A DNA stretch of 64,000 nucleotides. Source: Limnephilus marmoratus. Taxonomy: Eukaryota > Arthropoda > Insecta > Trichoptera > Limnephilidae. Below, piece after piece: positions 11,216 to 22,765 of this stretch (positions are counted from its first letter, which is position 1; every line of letters starts with the position of its first letter). The DNA lies in assembly GCA_917880885.1 (NCBI GenBank), contig OU862922.1:27528627-27592626 (forward strand), given 5' to 3'. The notes under the pieces are model-generated. The model worked only from the letters and a program-made list of their open reading frames with translations, did not search any database and had not been told where the DNA came from. Made by a program: the position numbers and the translations under genes.

Positions 11216-11958
11216 CTAGCTTTTTCCCGCGGCTTCGCTCGCATGGTATTAGGGGTTTCCCACTCCGCCTCCTCCACCTTCCCTCTCCACACTCCACTAC
11301 CCTCATCAACCCTCCTCCTCCTCCACCCACCTCCCACCCACCAACTCCAATCCCCCCATCAATCTCCATTCCACTCCCCCCTCTCCTCACCCCTCCCTAA
11401 CCTCCTCCCCCCTCCACCTTTACTCTCCCCACTCCACTCATCCATCAACCCCCCTCTCCCTCCCCCTCCTTCTCCACCGACCCCTCCCCCACCCCATACC
11501 CCTCCCACTCCACCTTCCTCCACCCGTCCCCCTTCCACTTCCTTCCCTCCCACTCTCTCCACTCCCATCAACCCACTCCCCCTATACCTCCACCCACCCC
11601 TCCCCTCATCCCTACCCCTTACTTCCCTCCGACCTCTCCCACCCCACTCCGTCTCCTCCACCTTCCCTCTCCCCACACCACTCCCCCCATCAACCCCCTT
11701 CCCCCATCCCCTACTCCTCCCCACACCCTCCTCCATCCTTCCCCTTTCCCCTTCCTTCCCTCCCCCCTATCCCTCCCCTAACCCCCTCCCCCCACTATCT
11801 TCCCCCTCCACTTTCCCCCTCCACCAAAACCCTCCCAACACCCCATCCCCACTCCCCCCTCTCACCTCTCGCATTCCACACATTCATTCCCGATACATTC
11901 AGTTTTCAAACTGCTCGCGTGCAACCTATTATAATTTTTTATACAAATTTCATAATGC
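11216..11958 (-). mobile_element. Helitron, minus strand, pyrimidine-rich, 5'-truncated
   Basis: Plus-strand CTAGCTTTTTCCCGCGGCTTCG at 11216, preceded by A, is the reverse complement of a Helitron 3' end (...AAAAAGCTAG followed by T). The far end (11880-11958) matches in reverse the 7380-7455 segment of the Helitron at 7243. The 5' TC terminus is not found; tandem repeats replace it. The interior 11270-11870 is almost pure C/T on the plus strand. That composition creates a 312-residue proline/serine-rich frame, which I regard as spurious. Confidence 0.72.
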
Positions 11959-11959
11959 C

Positions 11960-12131
11960 CGACCGTTCACCTCGCCCGATCACACTTTTCATAACGCTCT
12001 CGACACTCATTCACCAGCGTACTCCCAAGTCAAGCGTGCGAAAAGGCTCGACTGTTCGCCTCGCCCGATCACACTCTTCGTAACGCTCTCGTCACGCATT
12101 CACCAGCTTACTCCCCAAGTCAAGCGTGCGT
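11960..12131. repeat. Two tandem 89-bp repeats
   Basis: Unit 1 starts CGACCGTTCACCTCGCCCG at 11960. Unit 2 starts CGACTGTTCGCCTCGCCCG at 12049. Each ends near CCAAGTCAAGCGTGCG. The units differ at several bases. They abut the truncated end of the Helitron. Confidence 0.8.
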
Positions 12132-12640
12132 AAAGAAGTTTTACTTAAAAAAAACTTATTTATATATGTATTTCAAGATTAATTTGTAAGTAACTAAAAT
12201 TCCTTTTGTTATTCCGAATTTTAAACAGCTGTCAAGCGTAATAATAATTACATAGCAGAACTTCTTTGAAAATAAACTGTTTTTTACTTAATTTTTTTTT
12301 ATTTTTTTATTTATTTAAATTCTGTATTACAGACTGTGTGTCCATTTACAATACACATGTGCCACATAATAGACCTTTATGGGTAACTAAAAGAAACTTC
12401 AGATAGTAACATGAGATACATACATAATTATAGCGGGTATGATGTAACGAATATAAGACTCGTATTTTATATAACCTGGCGGCAGAGCAGAGATCCAAAC
12501 TCGGGATAGTGGGCCAAGTAATTCTCTATCATGTAGGTAGGGATTCAATTAAATCAAAGATTATTAACTTTTCAAAAAAAATATGTATTGAACACAAAAA
12601 GCAACACGGAAGTGTGTAAACTTCCATCAGGTTATCAAGA
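12132..12640. other. AT-rich stretch, nothing supported
   Basis: Contains T- and A-rich runs near 12280-12320. No coding motif. Confidence 0.4.
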
Positions 12641-13392
12641 AGAAACATATAAAAATTAACATACCAGATGGACTCCTAACCCCGGAACGACAGGTATCAA
12701 ATAATGCTGACTAAATCTAAAAAATAACTCTCGAAGAGATGTGGGAAAACCATCCGATGCTTCCATGGTAAATCGGCATGGAACCGATGACCGCCCGCTC
12801 GAAGTCCTTGCCTCCATCCGAGTGAAGGTCACGCCCAAGCTGCTGCTGCTGCTGCTATCCGAACTACGGCTTCCAATCAATCAGCCAGCAGATCATGAAC
12901 TGGTAACATTTGGCTGGGGGGCCGGCGAGTATGTTAGAGGCCTGGGAGAATCCAAAACCCGGATCTTCACTCCACGCACTCCCGGATACTAGGTGCTTAT
13001 TGGAGATTCGTACAGGAGTCCCGAAGTTACATGTTCGGCCCGGCATTTCACTAAAGCCCGCTTTCAGCAGCGCGATTTAACCAAAGTTTGCCTTTCGCGG
13101 TCATCTTTTTAAACCCACCCACTTCGGTGGTCCGGTTGAAACACCCCAACATCGGGTTTAACACATAAATAAAGACGCCACGGTCTTAACTGTCTTTAAG
13201 ATTCACTCCCCGCTCACCGGAATTAGAAATATGCTGCGGATTACATCGGGTTTTGTCGATATTCAAAAACACTCACTCTCGACCCAGTAGCCATTGCTCC
13301 TCGCAGGAAGGAAGTCACCATAAACAAAACTGCTCTTCTTTCTTTTCCAAAAATTACCAGTGTCCAAAAAAAACACCATAGACAAAATAAAC
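12641..13392. other. GC-richer block, unassigned, with (CTG)n
   Basis: This block is clearly richer in G+C than its neighbours and includes CTGCTGCTGCTGCTG at 12841-12855. Short frames on both strands (12741-12992 plus, 12656-12880 and 12864-13046 minus) lack recognisable motifs. It abuts the 3' side of a minus-strand retrotransposon, so it could be an untranslated region of another retroelement. That is only a guess. Confidence 0.35.
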
Positions 13393-14570
13393 ACCTAAGC
13401 AAGAACTGCATTAGTTACATAATTATTTATGTGACAATGAGTAGCACTTAAATGCCTCTTGAATTCTTCAAGGATCTATAGTTTTGGAAGTGTTATATAA
13501 CAACACCATTCCTCTTGTCATGTTTTGCTGATCCAGTACGTCCGTTCTGCTATGTGGGATACATAGAAGATCGTGGTACCGTCCCTGGCTGTAGTTGTTC
13601 GGCTTATACAACTTATAACATTCCAGGAGGTATGGGCTATCTATTAAATTATTAATGATTTTGAACGCCGTTACTGCAAGGGCCCCACTCCTCGACTGGA
13701 GACTTTGGCAATGTATTTCTGTGAGCAGATCTTCATGATGCATGAATCGCGGGTACTCCCCGTGCATCCTCATAAGCAGGTATCTAAGAAACTTTTTTTG
13801 AATCTGTTCCAATTTCTCAACGTATTTTTTCTGGTACGGGGCCTATACAGCAGAAGCGTATTCAATTTTAGACCTTATAATGCTTTAATAGACCTCATAA
13901 TACATAGCCATCATTGCTTCAGGTTTTGAAAACTGTTTGCACGATTTTATGACAAACCCTAGAAGTTTGTAGCGTGATGTTGTCAACTGCAATATGTGGT
14001 CTGAAAATATAAGTTTGGGATCAAATACTACCCCTAGGTCCTTAATGGATTTAACTGGTGACAATACATCTTTTTTAATACTATAATCAAATTTGATGGG
14101 GTTTCCCGAACGGGTATTTGACATTGCAACACATTTTTTTTATTAAAGAATAATTTATTTTCATCAGCCTATGATGAAATTGAATCTAAACTGATTTGTA
14201 ATTTAACACAATCTTGCCCGTCGCAAATTTCAGATCATCAGCAAAAAGCAGGCAAGTGGAATGTTTGATGCATTCTTGAATGTCATCAATTAAAATTAAA
14301 AATAGTAGAGGTCCCAGGTTTGACCCCTGTGGTGCTCCAGAGAATGCGGAGAATTCCATAGACCTGTATCCGTCGGTGCATACACCCTGTTTCCTATTTC
14401 TCAGATATGTGGCAAAATTTTTAGAAGAGGCTTGTCGAAACCTATTCTGTGTAATTTCCGTAATAACATATCGTGATCGACTCGGTCTAATACCTTAGCG
14501 AAGTCCATGTAGATTACATCGGTTTGTTGCGCATCTAATCCTCTTGCACTCTTTGTGAGAGTTCGAGAAG
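13393..14570 (-). pseudogene. Non-LTR retrotransposon RT fragment (frameshifted)
   Basis: Minus-strand translation in shifting frames shows the successive RT palm motifs. These are VIYMDFAKVLDRVDHD (catalytic Asp), then after a frameshift GAPQGSNLGPLLFLILIDD, then LLFADDLKFATG (FADD). The KDLGVVFDPKLIFSDH box follows at 13885-14124, and the C-terminal domain at 13468-13812 (QKKFLRYLLMR...). Another frame holds the end near 13393. The order is that of Jockey-superfamily RTs. Several frameshifts make it a dead copy. Confidence 0.8.
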
Positions 14571-14820
14571 ATTAGAGATGGTGGACTTCTTAATATTAAT
14601 ATAGTGAAAAATAAATAGATTTCTAAGCAAATAAGTATTTGTAATAATTAAGCATTTATTTGTGTAGAAATCGTAATTCATATACGACAAATTTGTGTTA
14701 ATAATAATAATAATAACGAAATATTTGTATTGCGCAGTTTTGTGTAATCCACTTCAAGTTAACAACGTAAATCAATCGTTTGTAATTTGTATTTTTTAAC
14801 ATTTTTAAAAAATGTAAATA
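14571..14820. other. AT-rich gap, nothing supported
   Basis: Short AAT triplet run near 14700-14714; nothing else. Confidence 0.4.
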
Positions 14821-15062
14821 CCTCACAAGAGTCTCCGCTGCTCCCGTCTGGAGCCAGTGAGACTATAGCATCCCCAATTGGGGTATGTTGTGAGAATAAG
14901 GTAGTGGGGAGAGCAAGAAGATGAGGGAGAGGAAGGTGGGGAAGTACCTGGCAATTCAGATCTGGTTACCAAACACGGCTAAAGCCATTTGTAAGCAACG
15001 TTTCAATTCTGAATAGTGGTCTGACACCGCGGCAATACTGAAAATATCTTACACTCTGGTCG
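14821..15062 (-). repeat. SINE S1, headless minus-strand copy
   Basis: Reads in reverse the S1 body: AACGTTGCTT..., CTGGTAACCAGATCTG-like core, CCCCAATTGGGG palindrome, CTCCAGACGGGAGCAG. The tRNA-like head is lacking, so it is 5'-truncated. Full copies are at 31219, 36388 and 38146. Confidence 0.75.
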
Positions 15063-15270
15063 CCCATCAAAATGCTTTTTTAATGATTTTTTAAATTTTA
15101 TGTTCATCGAAAACATAGCGAATAATGCAAAAATATATATTTTTAATATTTATCATTATTTCACAAATAATTGCGCGTCGCGAAAAACAATAACATTGAT
15201 TTCTTCAATCTATAGATACACAAGAATCCCTGTTTCCCTTGGTCACGCCATAACTTCAGAACGACTGTAC

Positions 15271-16248
15271 TGACACGTTGGACGCCAAAAATGACACGTA
15301 CCTTTCTCAGTTAGCAGAGAAATTCCGTTTGCATGAGCTCTCATCATCATCTCAGGGTCCTGCGTGGGATAAAAAGAAAGCTACTATCTGATGTAAATAA
15401 AAGAACTCACATAAAACAAAATGAACTTGTTATTATTGACAAGCAAAAAAAAACATAATCTACTATAACATAATCTACATAAATACCTTTGTAAACTCAT
15501 AAAGAAAGGTGTAAAGAGAGAGAGAGAGATAATTCAGTTATTTTAGTAGAATCCACTCCAAATGATCATTCGTAGCTTGCGATAGTTAATATGGCGCACC
15601 TCTTCTAACCTCAGCGACAAGGGCTCCAGATAGCTGGGGAAGAGCCCCAGAGCTGCCGCTTCGCATGTCCATGACACAGTGAAGGAGCCGAGATTTCAGT
15701 CCATCCACAAAGGCCCGCTGATCACAATGGGTCCGATGGCCATCTCTCAGCATTGAAAGGATATAACCCGCAGTTCTAGACTGTTGACGTCATTTAAGAA
15801 GCGCCTGCAATCTACATCAAAGCTGTCCTCGGTGATATTGGATTGTACGTGGCTGCTAACACGCCCGACCAAAACATCAATGTATCAAGCTGCATTCAGT
15901 ATCCCAATGGCCATTTCTCGATGGGCTGTTTGCTGCGTCATTACGAGTGTCAAGCAATATTTCTTCACAGCACCATTTTAGCATAATATATACATAATAT
16001 TACAAATTTACACAATCACTTACGAGTATCAAAACTCCTTACAACTCAAAACTTCCGACCAATCCATCGTTATGTCATGACGTCGCCCTTACCACAGTTT
16101 CTTTTTTTCTAAAACAAAAAACAATCGAACAATGTTCCGGCAATTTGAATTTGTTATCAATCGTTCCAACGGCACCCGAAATTAATAAAACTCCTTCTGA
16201 GCAAGTAGGTACCGATTGAGTAACTACCATGAAAATAATTACGTTACA
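15271..16248 (-). repeat. 3' LTR
   Basis: Nearly identical to 18416-19386. Visible differences are a longer (AG)n run near 15515-15529 and several changes in the last 30 bases (for example GGACGCC versus GGGCGCC). The 65-residue frame at 15784-15981 is identical in the other LTR only because the LTRs are identical; it is not a credible gene. Confidence 0.85.
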
Positions 16249-16262
16249 ATTCCCCGCTTCCC
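16249..16262 (-). other. Polypurine tract of the LTR element
   Basis: On the minus strand, GGGGAAGCGGGGAAT lies immediately upstream of the 3' LTR start TGTAACG. This is the expected position for plus-strand DNA priming. Confidence 0.75.
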
Positions 16263-18411
16263 CAGAAATTTTACGCCGCAGAGTGAAGTAAAATTATACC
16301 AAAACAATATGAAATATCTCTCTACTCCTGCACTTGTACATAAGGAGCAAAAATAATTAAAACATTAAAGAAAATGACACAGAAAATATCAAAAAACAAA
16401 AGAATTATACATATATATATATATTCACAATAACAAGGAAACCCCAAAAAGAAAACCAATACGCAGATTGGAGTTACACAACCTATTTGTTTATATATTC
16501 TATTTTATAATTTTATATTTATTATTATAACTATTTTACATATATTTATTTTAATTTTATTTTAATGAGAATGGAATCACCACTTTTTCATCTCCAAAAT
16601 GAGATTGGAAAACACTTACTCACACAAAGGGAGTCAATCTCTCAGAAACACTTGTGAGTACGGAGGACTCAAGCTCCCACTTGTGAGATCTTTAAAAAAA
16701 AATCACATGGATATTATTAATGGAAAAAATAAAGAACCAAATAAAAATTACCTAATTTTTTCTCTCTTCTCCCTTTATTTATATTAAACTAAATGTCTGA
16801 CTAAGCTAAAGACCTAAAACAATACATCTCAACAACTAACAATATATCTAGACTTAAATATGTCTATTATTATTTTTTAGATTCAATTATAAAAATTGAC
16901 GTACAAAGTGGTCAGTATAGGGTTTACATTACTAAATACCTAACTGTCAAGTATTTTAGATGAGGTTTTAAATTCCGGAGAAATACCTATCTGTCAAAAG
17001 TAGTTAAATTAGGGTTTACATTTTCCAAAATACCTATTTATCAGATATATTAATGTCATCAGTAATCTTGATTGAAAACAGAACAAATTCAAGAAATACC
17101 TATCATATACTCTTCGTACGAACATTGCTTGCTCAAGAAATAAGACTAAGGTAACAACCCGAATGGCTTCCATCGAAATTTCACTTACTACGTAAGCAAA
17201 GTGTCAAAATTTCTCGGACAAACAAAGATATAAATTGGTGCTCAATCATGTACTTCAGATGACTGACACTGTATTAGCACAGCACTGGTATTAGCAGTGA
17301 AATACTTAGGCATATATTATTACTGTTTAAAATTAACAAATTATACTTATGACTAACAAAAACTGTACAAGAAAAACTACACTCTCCTATATTAAAGGTA
17401 GAGTGTCAATTTCCAGATCGGAATTATTTAATAGTGGTGCACGCCGAAGCAGTACTTCCCTTTATTTGTGACAAAACCAATTTCCTAATGAATAATGTCT
17501 TAATTACTTAACTTAATATTAACAGATTGTCATATTCAACATTTAATTAGGTATATTAAACAATAAAACAGATTTAGTTATAAACTAAACTAATTTCTTG
17601 GGCGCCACTGATCACTAAGATCAGAGAAACATCTCTTGTGGAGATGTTCCTATTCTAGTCCAACGAGGATAAATAAATGAAGTCTATCATCAGTACACTA
17701 GAATGTAGTGCTCACTCCGAGCACATGCCTTGGAGGTACCAAGCTTCAAGACACGTGAGCAAAGTGTCACACAAAAGAAAAAAAATAAATGAAGCAGTAT
17801 GAAGGCTTGGTATTCCTTCATGCCACCGCATAAAAAGAAAAAATATTAAAAAAACAATAGTTTTTTAATAAACCTAATTATGTAAAACTAGTATTAATTA
17901 TTCTAATAATATTCGCAAATTACTATTTATAAATTTATGTTTACCTATAACCAAATATAGCTAATTATATATAAACGTCTACCTATAAATATGTACAAGT
18001 AACAAAAGATTTTAATCAATATAAACACATGAGGGCTAATATTCTCACCAAAAATTGTCATCAAAATATACGCGTCCGTATTTAATTTGATGAGCGGTGA
18101 TCTTCTGCGATTCTCGTATGCAGAATGCAGAGGACCACGATGTAATTTTGTATATAACGCCATATATTTTTTTTTTTTTTTTTTAAATAACATAATGAAA
18201 TATTAAAAAAAAAATAAATATTTTTTAACTTCTAATACAAGTTCCCAAGCACACTGCATTCAAAGAAAAGTCATTAATTATGATAGCTTAAAAACAAATA
18301 ATTAAATTTAACGTAAATAACAGTAATTCGATAGTAAATAACAGATAGTGACGATAGTAAATAACAGATAGTAGCCTCTTATCGTGCACCAAGAGAGTAA
18401 TCTACCCTCTT
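16263..18411 (-). other. Interior of the LTR element, non-coding
   Basis: About 2.15 kb of AT-rich DNA with many stops in all frames. A further TGGCGCCCAA (minus strand) lies at 17598-17607. Near 18180-18230 and 18310-18375 there are A/T runs and short repeats of ATAACAGATAGT. No protease, RT, RNase H or integrase motif was found. Confidence 0.7.
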
Positions 18412-18415
18412 TAAA

Positions 18416-19386
18416 ACGTTGGGCGCCAAAAATGACACGTATCTTATCAGTTAGCAGAGAAATTCCGTTTGCATGAGCTCTCATCATCATCTCAGGGTCC
18501 TGCGTGGGATAAAAAGAAAGCTACTATCTGATGTAAATAAAAGAACTCACATAAAACAAAATGAACTTGTTATTATTGACAAGCAAAAAAAAACATAATC
18601 TACTATAACATAATCTACATAAATACCTTTGTAAACTCATAAAGAAAGGTGTAAAGAGAGAGAGAGATAATTCAGTTATTTTAGTAGAATCCACTCCAAA
18701 TGATCATTCGTAGCTTGCGATAGTTAATATGGCGCACCTCTTCTAACCTCAGCGACAAGGGCTCCAGATAGCTGGGGAAGAGCCCCAGAGCTGCCGCTTC
18801 GCATGTCCATGACACAGTGAAGGAGCCGAGATTTCAGTCCATCCACAAAGGCCCGCTGATCACAATGGGTCCGATGGCCATCTCTCAGCATTGAAAGGAT
18901 ATAACCCGCAGTTCTAGACTGTTGACGTCATTTAAGAAGCGCCTGCAATCTACATCAAAGCTGTCCTCGGTGATATTGGATTGTACGTGGCTGCTAACAC
19001 GCCCGACCAAAACATCAATGTATCAAGCTGCATTCAGTATCCCAATGGCCATTTCTCGATGGGCTGTTTGCTGCGTCATTACGAGTGTCAAGCAATATTT
19101 CTTCACAGCACCATTTTAGCATAATATATACATAATATTACAAATTTACACAATCACTTACGAGTATCAAAACTCCTTACAACTCAAAACTTCCGACCAA
19201 TCCATCGTTATGTCATGACGTCGCCCTTACCACAGTTTCTTTTTTTCTAAAACAAAAAACAATCGAACAATGTTCCGGCAATTTGAATTTGTTATCAATC
19301 GTTCCAACGGCACCCGAAATTAATAAAACTCCTTCTGAGCAAGTAGGTACCGATTGAGTAACTACCATGAAAATAATTACGTTACA
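18416..19386 (-). repeat. 5' LTR
   Basis: Partner of 15271-16248. At its inner end the expected ACGTGTCA is replaced by ACGTTTTAAAG, so the last four LTR bases are lost or changed exactly where the LTR meets the interior. TGGCGCCCAACG at this edge resembles the primer-binding site complementary to tRNA-Lys. Because the 3' LTR carries the related TGGCGTCCAACG, the exact LTR/PBS boundary is uncertain. Confidence 0.8.
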
Positions 19387-19917
19387 GTACCTATTTCATT
19401 CATCTTTTTTTAAAGTTTTGTAATATTTTGTAAAAGGTTCTTATGGAAAGAAAATTAAGAAAATTGAATAATTTCAGAAAGCGACCATTTAACTTCGCAC
19501 TTTTAACAGTTCGCGCGTTTGATGAAATTGAATTTAGCAGGTAGCTGTTTTTTTGTATTAAAAGAATTTTCTGTGGATTTTTTTAAATATCTGGAAATAA
19601 TAGTAGGAACCAAATAATTTTGTTGATTTTTCTTATAACATATAAAAACTAATATTTGTAATATACGAAAAATTCAAATTTGAATAAAAAAATTGTAATA
19701 TGTGGCACGCGAACTGTTTAGAAACTGAATGTACTGGGACTGAATATATGGAAAGCGGGAGAGGGAAGAGAGTGGGCGGGGAAGGTGGAAGAGGAACGTG
19801 AACGTTGGAGGGAAGGGGATGCGGGAGGGGAACGGGAACGCACGGGAAAGGATATGCAGGGAGAAACAACTTAGTTCCTTGAATATGGCATTGCAACGCA
19901 TGCCGGGAACCAGCTAG

Positions 19918-20530
19918 TCACCTATGTTTCATAATTTAAAACATTAATAGATAAATTAGCAGACATCCGTTCTAGATATATGTTTAGAAAACCTTATGGT
20001 TAGAAAAATAATTTTTCAGTTTGGTTAAGTTCAGTTTTGCCTGAAAAGGGCTATGCAGCCGTTCCCCTATAACTAGAGATAAGATACAAAATCTTCATTT
20101 TCCTCATCAGGAAGAATCACACCTGTACGACTATTTGTACAACGTGTAAACCAGATCAGGTGTTTTTATTCTGTTAATTTACGTTAGTAATATATTTAGT
20201 TTATTAATTAATTCAACCATCAGCACATAGTTCTTATTACCATATTCTATGCAAATACTGAAAATTATTCCCTTCCCCCGGTGGGACGGAAATTGCGATG
20301 AACGAACTGCTTTTCCTACTTATTTGAATAATTTAAATTCTGTAAACATTGTGTATTATGTATATTACATTAATAATGTATATTACATTAAAATAGATTG
20401 GTCAAGATGTCTAAGGATACAAGGTGACCCCGTAAATTTGATACTATTATTTAAAAAATATCATTCACTTAAATGCAAGAAAAAAATTTAATAAAGGTTA
20501 CAAAAGAACATTATAAAGTAAGTATTAGTA
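19918..20530. other. AT-rich stretch, nothing supported
   Basis: A short GTATATTACATTAATAAT direct duplication occurs near 20357-20390. No coding motif. Confidence 0.4.
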
Positions 20531-21010
20531 AATACTTTTTAGAGGCGGGTATGCCATAGGTCACCCCAAGAGGTTCACTATGTTTGGCGACTTAGCAGGG
20601 AGATCGGGTTCATTGGGTGGTTCACTACGTGACTTAGGTAAGAATGTTTCTTTATCCATTTGTAAATAATAAACTTAGATAGAGCCTAAGTATTAATAAA
20701 AAGCCCCCTTTAGGCGAGTTTTCACAATAACGGCGCTCCGCAAATTATCCAATTATTTATAATTATTATAGTTATTATTTGCAGGGCTGGTTGAGGGAGA
20801 CCTTTTGCTTTCTCCACCAGGGCTCTTTCGGAATATCGCCTGGCACCGCAGTGGGAAGGATGGATTTATTCGTCCATCACTGCTGGATACACTGATCCCA
20901 GATTCCTACCAAACCCTCATACCTTTTTCTTTCCCTGATCCAACTTCTCCTTATTTAAAAAAACCCCCACACAGCATCTCGAAGGTTGACACATGCCCAT
21001 TTTCCATGGA
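20531..21010 (+). repeat. Family B repeat
   Basis: Contains GGTCACCCCAAGAGGTTCAC, GACTTAGCAGGGAG, GGTTGAGGGAGACCTTTTG, CCGCAGTGGGAAGGATGG and CCCAGATTCCTACCAAACCC in the same order as the copies at 32.2 and 38.8 kb. An AT-rich insertion (20640-20780) separates two of these blocks. Unclassified; the 109-residue frame at 20805 is not conserved between copies. Confidence 0.65.
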
Positions 21011-21690
21011 GCTAATGTCAAAAAACCTATATAATGAAAAAATAATCCAGAACAAAAAAAATAAACGCAAGGTCTACTATTCACAGAATTACAAGTCTAA
21101 TAATTCACAGTATGTAGACCCACCTTTTTTCTAATTTTGTTATTTCTGTAAAGTGCACCATTGTTATCCATTAGCCCATGCGTGGGACACAGACGTTGAA
21201 TCCATCTTGACTCACTGCTGTAAATAATGAGTGAACTGTCGTCCATAAGTAAGTGCTGTTAGGGTACGTGTTTGAAAGGCGTGTTGTTAAATGCACAATG
21301 GTCACCCCCGTCGATCCCACCCCTAACCTTTGGAGGGGTGGTCACCCCACGAGACACGATGGGAAGGTGATACGTTGAATGCACAATGCACAACATATTG
21401 GAGTAGATACTCGAATTTATTGAGTAGGTAGGTACCGACATATACCCATTACTAGGCGAGTACTGTTCAACAAAACAGTTTGGCAATACGATATTGAAAT
21501 TTAATAAATTGAAATTAAGTTGTTTCAACAACTTTCACAATGCGTACATAACATATCGTGGTAGGTACTCAAATGTATTGAGTAGTTAAGTACTGTTTAC
21601 TAAATAAGAACTCTTCGACAATAAACGTGACAATAAAATGTGGAAGTTTTATAAATTGGAAATAATTAATTTTTTTTAACTCCACATAGG
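21011..21690. other. Unassigned stretch
   Basis: Two similar phrases, AGTAGATACTCGAATTTATTGAGTAG (21411 region) and GTAGGTACTCAAATGTATTGAGTAG (21560 region), suggest an old local duplication of about 150 bp. Nothing coding. Confidence 0.45.
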
Positions 21691-21699
21691 AGAAGTGCC

Positions 21700-22140
21700 T
21701 ATGTCATCTTTGAAGATGCTGTGAGAGAGATTTATCTGAGGAGTGGAAGGAGTGAACATGAGTCTTTAAGATACCCATATTGTGGAAAGAAGGAAATTCA
21801 AAGGCCGGCAAATCATTCCACAGCCAAGCTGTTGAACTCAAGAACGAGTCGTAGATGCGACCCTTTCTTATGTGACAAATGTCAAGCATGTACATATGTT
21901 GGGCGCGCGTTTGACGTGTTTCCCGACTACGCACCGGTGCCGAAGGGATCAATGATGCTAGTTCCTCGGAGCATCTTCTATTGTAATACCGGTAGAAGAA
22001 GGATAGCATTCCCACCCGACGCCTGTGCTCCAAAGATTGCAATCCGTATGTTAAGATGGGAGAATCTATCAAACGAACCACCCGTTTCCGCACAGAGTCG
22101 AGGGTATTTTTCAGGTATTTTGGAGCTCCAGACCAGAGGT
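21700..22140 (-). pseudogene. Non-LTR RT C-terminal fragment
   Basis: The minus-strand frame starts near LWSGAPKYLKNTLDSV, then RKRVVRLID, LEHRRRVGMLSFFYRYY, CSEELASLIP and STAWLWNDLPA, ending HLQR (129 residues at 21704-22093, open slightly further upstream). This is the conserved C-terminal domain after the RT thumb in many Jockey/CR1-type elements. The palm domain is missing. A-rich sequence (minus strand) follows the stop. Confidence 0.75.
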
Positions 22141-22520
22141 GGCTGCTTGATCCTTGGTCCGCTGAATGTCTGGCCGCTAAGGTTCGGCAGGCGCTTTACA
22201 CCACCAGACCAAAGGAGACTTGCGTGGGACTGTGGATTTATAGTATTATATTGGAACCGAGTGAAATAAATATTTTATTGCTATCTCTAAATAACTTGAA
22301 ATTTTTATAACTTGAAATAATACAAATTTTTTTATCAGGGTAAATTTTATGATGCTTGTGCTAAGTAAAACCGGTCAGCATTAATAAATCAAATAAATTT
22401 CGTGTTTATAAACAAGGTAATTGTTTTATTTAATTAATATGTCAAACAACATAGTGAGTGCTTTCTAACAAAATTGTATTAATTAAAAATAACATGGTAC
22501 TGTAAATTATAATTACGGCA
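22141..22520. other. AT-rich stretch, nothing supported
   Basis: No motif or repeat boundary seen. Confidence 0.4.
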
Positions 22521-22765
22521 CGTTCGGGGTTGTAGATACTTTCAATATCGCCCTGGTGAAAAACCACCATTCACAATCGAAACGTTGCCTGAAATTGATT
22601 TAGCCGTATTTGGTGACCAGATCTGAAGAGCCTAATGTATAATTCCCCACCATCCTCTTTCCCATCTCCTTCCCATATCTACTTCTTCAGCCTCACAACA
22701 CATAAATTGGGGATGCCATTTGCTCACTGGTTCCAAGTGGTTGAGAGCAGTTGCTGGGACTAAAA
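22521..22765 (+). repeat. SINE S1, headless copy
   Basis: Matches the S1 body: TATCGCCCTGGTG, ACCACCATTC, GAAACGTTGCCTGAAA, GGTGACCAGATCTGAAGAG, then the CCTCTTTCCCATCTCC block and AATTGGGGATGCCAT. Truncated at the 5' end and diverged near the 3' end. Confidence 0.72.

Larger units (their letters stand above)
15271..19386 (-). mobile_element. LTR retrotransposon without genes, 4-bp TSD
   Basis: Two direct repeats of about 975 bp bound a 2.16-kb interior. On the minus strand the LTR begins TGTAACGTAATT and the 3' copy ends ACGTGTCA (TG...CA). The element is flanked by GTAC on both sides (15267-15270 and 19387-19390), the 4-bp duplication usual for Ty3/gypsy-like elements. A polypurine tract precedes the 3' LTR, and a tRNA-Lys-type TGGCGCCCAACG lies at the inner edge of the 5' LTR. 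No gag or pol frame is present, so it must have been mobilised by proteins of another element, or has lost its genes. Confidence 0.82.
15209..19917 (+). mobile_element. Helitron split by an LTR retrotransposon
   Basis: The 5' part (15209-15270) starts TCTATAGATACACAAG after A. The 3' part (19391-19917) ends CATGCCGGGAACCAGCTAG before T. Placed together these line up with the uninterrupted Helitron 1423-2168: TTCTTTTTTTA and GGTTCTTATGGAAAG occur in the same order and spacing. The interruption is exactly the LTR element with its duplicated GTAC. No helicase/Rep frame exists. Confidence 0.82.

Noticed and set aside
11195..12133. 312-residue plus-strand frame, proline/serine-rich
   Set aside because: It lies over the pyrimidine-rich interior and 3' end of a minus-strand Helitron and continues through two tandem repeats. 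Composition alone removes stop codons; no domain is visible.
15784..19119. Identical 65-residue frames at 15784-15981 and 18922-19119
   Set aside because: They are identical because they lie in the two LTRs of one element; short, with no domain.
21721..22269. 182-residue plus-strand frame
   Set aside because: It is antisense to a minus-strand RT C-terminal domain with recognisable motifs.
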